Of a DNA stretch of 6,682 nt, positions 1-4,414 are shown one piece after another; the first letter of the stretch is position 1, and each line of letters opens with the position of its first letter. The notes under the pieces are model-generated. The model did not search any database. It was given only the letters and a program-made list of their open reading frames with translations, and was not told the DNA's origin. A program made the translations under genes and the position numbers. The stretch is taken from contig JAEVYX010000008.1 in NCBI GenBank assembly GCA_023392515.1, positions 1-6,682 on the forward strand. Reading direction: 5' to 3'. The stretch comes from Bacillota bacterium. Lineage in GTDB: Bacteria > Bacillota > Clostridia > Christensenellales > Aristaeellaceae.

Positions 1-2
1 AG

Positions 3-242
3 GCAGACTTGGGTATCTCCCCCTATGATGCCATGGCCTTCCTTTTGATGCGCCTTTTGAAAGGCAGGCTGTCCTTCCGCATGAGCCGCATCCTCACGGA
101 TATGTTTTGTGTAGCGGTAGGCGTTGCCTTAAGCTCGGTGGCGGGGGTGGGTACGCTGCTGTTCGCCTTCTTCACAGGCCCATTGGTGGTCTTCTTCCGG
201 CAGCGCGCCGCCAGGTACGCGGTAGGGACGCAGGCGGGCTGA
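3..242 (+). CDS. YczE/YitT-like integral membrane protein, C-terminal part (5' end outside the window)
   Basis: This reading frame is open from the window edge to the TGA at 240-242, so only the last 79 or so codons are present and the start lies upstream. The visible part begins with Asp-Leu-Gly-Ile-Ser-Pro-Tyr-Asp, which resembles the G-x-G/S-P-(W/Y)-D motif of the YczE/YyaS/YitT membrane protein group. A hydrophobic segment and a second one containing GVGTLLFAFFTGPLVVFF follow. A GxGT...GP motif before the last membrane helix is typical of this group. The tail is short and basic, which fits a cytoplasmic C-terminus. The function of the family is poorly defined; it is often described as a putative permease. 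A terminator follows closely, so this is the last gene of its transcript. The family call rests on motif recognition over a partial sequence. Confidence 0.7.
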   Translation, partial: ADLGISPYDAMAFLLMRLLKGRLSFRMSRILTDMFCVAVGVALSSVAGVGTLLFAFFTGPLVVFFRQRAARYAVGTQAG

Positions 243-269
243 AGGGCTATTGTTTCGGGAAAGCGGCTG

Positions 270-302
270 AAAGGGCTTCCGGTGTACGGAAACCCTTTTT
301 GT
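270..302 (+). terminator. Rho-independent terminator of the YczE-like gene
   Basis: The arms 270-281 (AAAGGGCTTCCG) and 287-298 (CGGAAACCCTTT) form a 12-base stem with one C-A mismatch and a five-base loop. The stem runs straight into a T-tract (296-300). It starts 28 bases after the upstream stop codon, where a terminator for that gene is expected. It overlaps the first codons of the open frame that carries the hydrogenase remnant, which argues that the remnant is not expressed from upstream. Confidence 0.75.
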
Positions 303-653
303 ATCCGGGATGGTATGGCTCTTGTGCTCAATCCATACTCAGTCACCAGCGGCTTGAGCGGCGCCGTGCATTTGATGGAAGAAGTACGGGATGGAAAGAG
401 CCCGTACCACTTCGTGGAGGTTATGGCCTGCCCGGGCGGATGCATCACCGGCGGCCAGCCCAGATCCGAAGACCAACAGGAGCGGCCAAAGCGGATGGAG
501 GCCTTGTACCGGGAAGATGAGGGCAAGCCCCTGCGCAAATTCCACGATAATCCTGACTTTTTGCTGCTGTACGAGGAGTATCTGGGCCATCCCCTGGGGC
601 ATTTGTCCCATGAGCTATTGCATACCGGGTATACAGAGCGCAGCAGGTATTGA
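282..653 (+). pseudogene. [FeFe]-hydrogenase C-terminal remnant (end of H-cluster domain plus small-subunit-like domain)
   Basis: The frame is open from 282, but convincing hydrogenase similarity starts only near 342 (VTSGLSGAVHLMEE) and runs to the stop at 651-653. It contains HFVEVMACPGGCITGGQP, the third H-cluster signature (MACxxGC, with the Cys-x3-Cys ligands). The small-subunit-like tail follows: RMEALYREDEGKPLRK, then LGHPLGHLSHELLHTGYT. A functional enzyme needs about 350 or more residues of catalytic domain, including the TSCCP and MPC cysteine motifs, and none of that is present. The usual GGGQP of the third motif is GGQP here, which looks like a clean one-codon loss. The first residues (before about 342) do not look like hydrogenase, and no good ribosome binding site is seen. 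I read this as a 5'-truncated gene relic. It has no internal stop or frameshift, so the truncation may be fairly recent. Confidence 0.78.
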
Positions 654-694
654 GAAGAGGCAACGTAACGAGGAATAGGGATTTTGGGTGAAGG

Positions 695-730
695 CGGGGA
701 GGCTTCCTTTTGAGAAAGGAAACCTCCCCG
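695..730. repeat. Long perfect-looking hairpin without a U-tract (intergenic palindrome)
   Basis: The arms 695-710 (CGGGGAGGCTTCCTTT) and 715-730 (AAAGGAAACCTCCCCG) give a 16-base stem with a four-base loop. The only defect on the plus strand is a C-A mismatch. On the minus strand this becomes a G-U pair, so the minus-strand RNA would be fully paired. No T-run follows on either strand, so it is not a standard Rho-independent terminator. It lies 42 bases after the hydrogenase relic. It may be a dispersed intergenic palindromic element, or a structure that protects the 3' end of RNA. I cannot test how many copies the genome has. Confidence 0.55.
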
Positions 731-797
731 AACCCTACCAGGAAAACTTTATGATTTTATAGAAGAGGATGTTTGCTTATTGATATATTATTTGATT

Positions 798-871
798 GTT
801 GGTGCTGTGTTTGATAGCGCGTTTGGTTCGGGACCAAAAGGTCGCAGGTTCAAATCCTGTCACCTCGACCA
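798..871 (+). pseudogene. Decayed tRNA-Pro (anticodon CGG); intact 3' half, degenerate 5' half
   Basis: From about 817 onward the sequence is a good proline tRNA. It has the second D-stem strand GCGC, a perfect anticodon stem TTTGG/CCAAA (822-826, 834-838) around the loop TTCGGGA with CGG at 829-831, and the T-arm GCAGG-TTCAAAT-CCTGT (844-860). The acceptor strand CACCTCG, discriminator A and encoded CCA end at 871. The 5' half does not match. The acceptor partner should be CGAGGTG, but only GGTG (801-804) fits. About three bases are missing before the D-arm, the first D-stem strand cannot pair with GCGC, and the D-loop GG is GA. It is most simply a tRNA pseudogene. The alternative is a 3'-half tRNA left as an attachment-site scar by an integrative element. 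Proper folding in the cell is unlikely. Confidence 0.65.
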
Positions 872-877
872 ATTGAG

Positions 878-912
878 AAGGCCGTCGATTTTTGTTGACG
901 GCCTTTTGTTTT
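878..912 (+). terminator. Rho-independent terminator after the tRNA-Pro relic
   Basis: AAGGCCGTC (878-886) pairs perfectly with GACGGCCTT (897-905) across a ten-base loop, and a T-rich run (TTGTTTT) follows. It begins seven bases after the CCA end of the tRNA, the usual position for a tRNA terminator. This supports the view that the tRNA was once transcribed on its own. Confidence 0.8.
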
Positions 913-937
913 GCTTGTGTTTATGCGGGTTTGCGGA

Positions 938-954
938 TTTTGAATGCGTCAAAA
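938..954. repeat. Inverted repeat TTTTGA-n5-TCAAAA
   Basis: This is a perfect six-base dyad with a five-base spacer. With a one-base bulge it can be extended outward to GGA/TCC, which reaches into the 953-971 direct repeat. It lies between the tRNA terminator and the promoter of the SseB-like gene. It could be an operator or recombinase binding site, but nothing in the sequence decides this and such short dyads arise by chance in AT-rich DNA. Confidence 0.3.
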
Positions 955-971
955 GTCCTATAATTACACTC
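953..971 (+). repeat. Left copy of a 19-base direct repeat flanking the SseB-like gene
   Basis: The sequence AAGTCCTATAATTACACTC recurs at 1643-1661 with a single difference (A to T at base 14). The copies are in the same orientation, 690 bases apart start to start, and bracket the promoter and gene of the SseB-like protein. This copy lies about 80 bases downstream of the tRNA-Pro relic. The TATAAT inside the repeat has no well-placed -35 partner, so I do not call it a promoter. Confidence 0.6.
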
Positions 972-985
972 GAAAGTAAAAGTCA

Positions 986-1014
986 GTGACAGGATTAATT
1001 CTTAATGATATAAT
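986..1014 (+). promoter_or_regulatory. Sigma-A-type promoter for the SseB-like gene
   Basis: A -35 box GTGACA (986-991; five of six consensus bases) is followed by a 17-base spacer and a perfect -10 TATAAT (1009-1014), preceded by an extended -10 TGA (1006-1008). The expected start of transcription is near 1021, giving a leader of about 50 bases before the ATG at 1072. This placement rules out the TTG at 1024 as the real start. Confidence 0.75.
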
Positions 1015-1071
1015 ATTGATACTTTGAAAAAAGATGGTTTTATGATTTGTACATTCAGGGAGAGGATTGAT

Positions 1072-1500
1072 ATGAATATTTTCAGGAAGAAGAAAATAGA
1101 ACCAGAAAATACGGATGGTATGTTTTTACTTGAGCAGCATGAAAAAGGTCTACTTGATGATAATTCTTTCCTTAAAGCTTTCAGCAAGGCAAAGGTTTTT
1201 TATTCGACACCTTATGGTGACCACAAAGACGGAAAAGGCCGTTTGTTCGCCCTGCCGGCTTCGGATAACACCGGGTATCTCCCCGTTTTTTCATCGCTTG
1301 AGAAAATGAAAGGGTTCTATGAAAATGCAGGTAGGTGTGGCTATTTGATTATGGAAGATACATTTTTATCATTTCTTGAAACAACGAGTAAAATCAACGT
1401 AAAAGCGCCGGTGAAAATGGGCGCAGTAATAGACCCTGGATATTTCGGTGTTACTGTAAACGCAGATATGCTGGATACGGCGATTAGTATGATAAGATAA
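1072..1500 (+). CDS. SseB-family small protein
   Basis: This encodes 142 residues with no signal peptide or membrane segment, so the product should be cytoplasmic. The start is the ATG at 1072 because a purine-rich site AGGGAGAGG (1057-1065) lies six bases upstream. The possible starts at 1024 and 1042 have no such site. After a basic N-terminus come a helical stretch (17-40), a strand-like segment KVFYSTPYGD (41-50), then TGYLPVFSSLEKMKGFYE (67-84), which matches the 'lPvFtS...f' core of the SseB N-terminal domain. The C-terminal GAVIDPGYFGVTVNADML (117-134) fits the domain's closing strand and helix. SseB-like domains are known from a type III secretion-associated protein and are also common among small proteins of unknown role in Firmicutes, some near toxin loci. 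No toxin is visible here. The gene has its own promoter, is AT-richer than the left end of the window, and lies between direct repeats, all consistent with a mobile or recently gained unit. Confidence 0.62.
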   Translation: MNIFRKKKIEPENTDGMFLLEQHEKGLLDDNSFLKAFSKAKVFYSTPYGDHKDGKGRLFALPASDNTGYLPVFSSLEKMKGFYENAGRCGYLIMEDTFLSFLETTSKINVKAPVKMGAVIDPGYFGVTVNADMLDTAISMIR

Positions 1501-1653
1501 AATGACGACGTAACCTTAATTGGCATATTGCCGGGCGCAATGCTTAATAAAATAAAGATTCGTGCGTCCAACGACAGCTTGATTTTTGTGCAAATGCTAC
1601 TTGCTGATTGCCTGAAAACCATTGATATTACTGAGTTTTTCCAAGTCCTATAA
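1501..1653 (+). pseudogene. Same-frame open continuation after the SseB-like stop; possible relic C-terminus or tiny ORF
   Basis: Directly after the TAA at 1498-1500 the same frame stays open for 50 codons to the TAA at 1651-1653. It encodes a protein-like sequence that includes DVTLIGILPGAMLNKIKIRA and ends LKTIDITEFFQVL. The only internal ATG start of useful length (1540) has no clear ribosome binding site. One reading is that a longer gene of about 192 residues was split by a nonsense change. Another is that this is the 3' end of a different gene brought in by recombination, since its last codons fall inside the right direct repeat. A chance open frame in AT-rich DNA is also possible. I do not recognise the sequence. 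Confidence 0.3.
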
Positions 1654-1661
1654 TTTCACTC
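1643..1661 (+). repeat. Right copy of the 19-base direct repeat
   Basis: AAGTCCTATAATTTCACTC matches 953-971 at 18 of 19 positions. The bases just after it (CGACCA) resemble the 3' end of the tRNA-Pro relic (TCGACCA at 865-871), but the distance from a T-loop-like CAAGT to CCA is about five bases too long for a tRNA. It lies between the end of the open continuation and a terminator. Confidence 0.6.
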
Positions 1662-1688
1662 CGACCAAATTATTACCTCCAAGGTGAC

Positions 1689-1728
1689 AAAAAAGAAACC
1701 GTATCATAGATCATGCGGTTTCTTTTTG
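1689..1728. terminator. Strong terminator, likely bidirectional, closing the SseB-like unit
   Basis: The arms 1690-1701 (AAAAAGAAACCG) and 1716-1727 (CGGTTTCTTTTT) form a 12-base stem that can extend inward by three weaker pairs. A T-tract on the right and a matching A-tract on the left let it work in both directions. On the plus strand it ends the SseB-like transcript. On the minus strand it would stop read-through from the phosphoesterase operon, which has no terminator of its own nearer its end. Confidence 0.8.
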
Positions 1729-1740
1729 TATGAATATGCT

Positions 1741-1996
1741 GAAAGTTAGTTGTCAAGGGGTGTCGAGAAAGTCTACCATAAACAGTTGGCCATTTCAGCT
1801 TCGTCCAAGGTAACTTAACAGACTGAAGCGGGTTGGCGATATGCTTATCATGATAGCTTCGATGGCGTCAGAATTTGCATAGAGCCATACCGGCCAAACA
1901 CCCGCATCTCCCTGCGATTGCAGTAATACTACGATTCTTGGCGGAACGCTGCAATGATGGCAAAGCAAAGGATCAATTTCTAGATGCTGCTGCTTC
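1741..1996. other. Intergenic stretch with no recognisable gene
   Basis: I translated this stretch mainly in the plus frames and part of it on the minus strand and found only short broken frames with no family resemblance. The longest plus-strand frame (from 1875) runs through into the antisense of the phosphoesterase gene and is not convincing. The only structural detail is a perfect ten-base palindrome TATCATGATA at 1846-1855. The stretch may hold decayed sequence, but nothing supports a specific origin. Confidence 0.5.
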
Positions 1997-3295
1997 TTAT
2001 TTATCCGTACGGCTTACAGAATCAGCAATGCTCGTCAGAGAGCCGTCTGTCATGTATTTAAGAAGATCGGCAGTATCCTTTTCGCCTGTTGTGATGACGG
2101 CAAATGTACGGGTAGCGTCGGGATAATCGGTATTGTGATCGATCCATGTGCCGTCATTGATATAGAGCTTACCGTTTTCAAGGGTTTGACAGGTCGGCAC
2201 ATGGGTATGCCCAAATACGACCACATCCACGTTTTCCTTCGGGTTTTCCAAATATTGAGCCTTTGCTTGGCTGAAATAGTATTTCCAGTCCAAGGTGCCA
2301 GCTACGGCTTCAATGAAGGTGTTGGGAACCTTGATATTGTTGATTGTCTGACGATCGGCCCATGTACGTTGAACGTTCTTAAACAGCACCGGCGCGGATA
2401 TGGTTCCGTCCTCCTGCTGGGCCGGATAGAAATCGAGATACGTATACGCATCGTCAAATCCGGCGATGTGCATATCGAATATCTTCTCTTCAAGGCCCTC
2501 ATTAGGTGTCATCCCCGCGGAGATGTCTTTGAGAATCGAGTAATAAATATAAGCACCGTACTGGTCCGTATCGGTCTTATCCGGCACGTTCGATACCACC
2601 GGCAGCTTTTTCTCTACCGACGGGCGGCCCTCTAGTACCCAGCTCGTTGCATAGCGGGCATAAAAGTATCCGGCGGGCAGTATGGTTTCGTCGTTGCCGC
2701 ACAGCTCGGCGTTTGTAAGCGTATCGGGAGCGGAAAAGACATCATAACGGTGGGAATGCTCGATGACGATTTCTTGACGGTCGCCGGTATAGTAGGCACC
2801 TAGCCCCCTGGCGTCCCTGGCTTGCACAACACCGGGCAGCACTTCGTCCAATACGCCGGATTCCAGCAGCATGTCGTGATTGCCGGGAACATAGACCAGC
2901 TTGATGCCAGCGCTGATGACGTCCTTCAGCGCATCCATGATATTCTGATTGTTCGCGATCACTTTGCGGTAAAATTCCGTAGAATCAGAGTAAGCCGGAT
3001 AATTCAGCGGCAGATACCATTCGTCCAGGAAGTCTCCGGCGATGACCAATTCCCGCACGTCAGCCGTTACTTGCACTCTCGCAAGAAATTGCAACAAGTA
3101 TTCCTTGTTGGCTGAGATCTCGGCAAATGAGTCGTCAATTCCCAGATGAATGTCGCTGATGACGATGATCTTGTTTCGAGTATTGTTCGCCTCCCAAAGC
3201 GGCAGTAAACCGTTCGCCGTTTCGGCCAGTGCGGGGATTATCAGTGTTGCCAGTACGCAAAGTGTGATGAACAGGGCAAAAAACCGTTTTTTCAT
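1997..3295 (-). CDS. Secreted calcineurin-like (LpxH-type) metallophosphoesterase
   Basis: This encodes 432 residues. The start is the ATG at 3293-3295, with AGGAGG seven bases upstream; an in-frame extension to 3382 overlaps the neighbouring gene and lacks signal peptide logic. Residues 1-24 are a Sec signal peptide (MKKR, hydrophobic core, ALA cleavage site). The two-metal phosphoesterase motifs follow in order: SDIHLG (D48, H50), GDFLDEW (D88), GNHD (N139, H140), EHSHRYD (H180) and GHTHVP (H363, H365), then the YINDGTW strand. The motif spellings are closest to the LpxH/UDP-2,3-diacylglucosamine hydrolase group. An export signal and an insertion of about 180 residues between EHSH and GHTH set it apart, and the insert probably forms a cap over the active site. 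All metal ligands are present, so it should be an active hydrolase outside the membrane. The substrate is unknown; lipid A synthesis is not expected in this type of cell. It is the last gene of a probable operon. Confidence 0.85.
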   Translation of the reverse strand: MKKRFFALFITLCVLATLIIPALAETANGLLPLWEANNTRNKIIVISDIHLGIDDSFAEISANKEYLLQFLARVQVTADVRELVIAGDFLDEWYLPLNYPAYSDSTEFYRKVIANNQNIMDALKDVISAGIKLVYVPGNHDMLLESGVLDEVLPGVVQARDARGLGAYYTGDRQEIVIEHSHRYDVFSAPDTLTNAELCGNDETILPAGYFYARYATSWVLEGRPSVEKKLPVVSNVPDKTDTDQYGAYIYYSILKDISAGMTPNEGLEEKIFDMHIAGFDDAYTYLDFYPAQQEDGTISAPVLFKNVQRTWADRQTINNIKVPNTFIEAVAGTLDWKYYFSQAKAQYLENPKENVDVVVFGHTHVPTCQTLENGKLYINDGTWIDHNTDYPDATRTFAVITTGEKDTADLLKYMTDGSLTSIADSVSRTDK

Positions 3296-3302
3296 ATGTA
3301 TT

Positions 3303-3308
3303 CCTCCT
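3303..3308 (-). promoter_or_regulatory. Ribosome binding site of the phosphoesterase gene
   Basis: On the minus strand this is a perfect AGGAGG, seven bases before the ATG at 3295. It decides the start in favour of the signal-peptide-bearing form rather than the longer open frame. Confidence 0.85.
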
Positions 3309-3353
3309 GAATGTATTGATAGCGCGGTGCAGCGCAAGCCCAACGGTATGCAA

Positions 3354-3827
3354 TCAGCCCCAAGGGAAATATTGATACTCAAGCTTTGTTACCTGATTCG
3401 ATTCGTCAAGCGTTACAACAGCATAGAAGGTAAATGGCATATCTTCTTCCACGTTTTGCGTGGCGAACCATTGCAGTATGTCCTCGCAAGGGAGGTTTGT
3501 CACGATGTTATCGCCGAAATCCGCCGGCATGAGCACCTCACAGGTATCCGCCAGCATCAATTCCACCGGGTTTTCCTCGTCAAAACCAAATATGTCCAGA
3601 TCCGCCTCGCCATCATTGTCTTTTAACTGGAAATCACCAAAACATCCGCTTACCACGATGGCGTTTGATACCTCCGTTTCCGCTTTCGAAATCCCCATCA
3701 CATAGAAGAACGGATAGTTCTCCGGATTGACTGCGAAAGCATTCTCCGTTTCGCTGCCTTGTGCCAGCGCGAGCGTGCATCCCAGTGAGAATAGGAGCAC
3801 CAATGCTAAACAAACCAGCTTTTTCAT
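3354..3827 (-). CDS. Small secreted protein of unknown function
   Basis: This encodes 157 residues. The start ATG (3825-3827) has GGAGG seven bases upstream (3835-3839). The N-terminus is a typical export signal: MKK, a long hydrophobic core, and ALAQG, where signal peptidase I could cut after residue 22. An alternative lipoprotein reading (LGC at 15-17) is weaker because the -3 residue is serine. The mature part is acidic, with FGDFQLKDNDGEADLDIFGF in the middle and a cluster of Asp and Glu throughout. The C-terminal segment (FTFYAVVTLDESNQVTKLEYQYFPWG) looks like paired beta strands. I recognise no family or catalytic motif. It lies 58 bases upstream of the phosphoesterase on the same strand, so the two are probably co-transcribed and exported together. 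It may bind, deliver substrate to or modulate the enzyme, but this is inference from position only. Confidence 0.75.
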   Translation of the reverse strand: MKKLVCLALVLLFSLGCTLALAQGSETENAFAVNPENYPFFYVMGISKAETEVSNAIVVSGCFGDFQLKDNDGEADLDIFGFDEENPVELMLADTCEVLMPADFGDNIVTNLPCEDILQWFATQNVEEDMPFTFYAVVTLDESNQVTKLEYQYFPWG

Positions 3828-3888
3828 AAAACAACCTCCATTTATTGCCTTCGTCCTTTCAGGGTGCCGGAAATCTATTTTTGTGTGT

Positions 3889-4107
3889 TCATGTTGGCTG
3901 AATCTTTTTTGGCCAGTAGCAGATGCCTACATCCAGCGCACGGGGCTTATCCAAATGAAAATCGGCGTAGATGCAGTACCAGCAGTTCTGCTCTGCCGCG
4001 CCGCCCCTTGGCGTAAAGGCGGGACAGCTTTGTCTTGGCCAAACGTTGCCGCCTGCGTTGGGGGCTGACAGCGGCCGGTCTTCCCGCCGCCTGGCGGTCT
4101 CGCACAT
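3889..4107 (-). CDS. Small cysteine-containing protein, 72 residues
   Basis: The ATG at 4105-4107 is preceded by AAAGGAGT with an eight-base spacing, a strong ribosome binding site that supports a real gene despite the short length and competing frames. The product has no signal peptide or membrane segment. The N-terminal half is basic and rich in Arg, Pro and Gly. The C-terminal half looks structured: CWYCIYADFHLDKPRALDVG then ICYWPKK, with Cys-x2-Cys at 42 and 45 and a third cysteine at 63. Two more cysteines (2, 28) lie upstream. A small metal-binding or zinc-ribbon-like fold is possible, though only three cysteines fall in the conserved-looking part, so His51 or a disulfide could contribute. 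I do not recognise a named family. It is 61 bases upstream of the secreted protein gene on the same strand, with no clear terminator between them. Confidence 0.62.
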   Translation of the reverse strand: MCETARRREDRPLSAPNAGGNVWPRQSCPAFTPRGGAAEQNCWYCIYADFHLDKPRALDVGICYWPKKIQPT

Positions 4108-4328
4108 AAAAAAGCACTCCTTTCTCTTTCACTGCTTTCCTGGTGAGAGGATAGCATCAAAAAGAAGGGAGCGCCCGATTTATGCCTAAAAGGCACGATT
4201 TTCTGCTTAATGTTGTCACATTTTGGAGAGCCGCGACAGTATACCGCGCGCTTTGTGTATTCCCGTTTTATGCCCAGTGCGAAATACTTGCAATCGTCCC
4301 AACAGCATCATAATTGATATGAAGCTGA
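4108..4328. other. Divergent intergenic region
   Basis: This separates the minus-strand operon from the plus-strand membrane protein gene. Near its left end is the ribosome binding site of the 72-residue protein (minus strand, about 4116-4123). A small perfect dyad TGCCT-AAA-AGGCA lies at 4183-4195. I could not find a minus-strand promoter with two good boxes at standard spacing; the nearest minus-strand candidates (TATACT and CATAAA hexamers) lack proper -35 partners. No open frame here looks like a gene. Confidence 0.45.
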
Positions 4329-4358
4329 TTGACCATAAACATTACATACTGGTATAAT
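4329..4358 (+). promoter_or_regulatory. Sigma-A-type promoter of the two-pass membrane protein gene
   Basis: The -35 TTGACC (4329-4334) and a perfect -10 TATAAT (4353-4358) are separated by 18 bases, with an extended -10 TGG (4350-4352). Transcription should start near 4365, leaving a leader of about 50 bases before the ATG at 4415. Confidence 0.78.
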
Positions 4359-4414
4359 CTATTAACTTACTGATTTGCAAAATGCGACAAATAGGAAGCG
4401 GCAGGTATTAAGCA

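Noticed and set aside
23..538. Open frame of 171 codons on the minus strand
   Set aside because: It is antisense to the YczE-like gene and the hydrogenase relic, both of which have recognisable protein motifs, and it has no ribosome binding site or family resemblance.
931..964. Promoter using the TATAAT at 959-964 inside the left repeat
   Set aside because: No -35 hexamer sits at 16-18 bases; the promoter at 986-1014 is far better placed and matches the gene start.
780..989. Plus-strand open frame of 69 codons
   Set aside because: It runs straight through the tRNA-Pro relic and its terminator; its translation is that of tRNA sequence.
1641..1667. A second tRNA 3' end, from the tRNA-like CAAGTCCT and CTCCGACCA followed by a terminator
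   Set aside because: The distance from the T-loop-like bases to CCA is about five too long and no anticodon arm or T-stem exists upstream.
1875..2126. Plus-strand frame that might be a transposase fragment
   Set aside because: No transposase motif is visible and most of it is antisense to the well-supported phosphoesterase gene.
2135..2635. Plus-strand open frame of 166 codons
   Set aside because: It lies entirely antisense to the phosphoesterase motifs and is a shadow frame.
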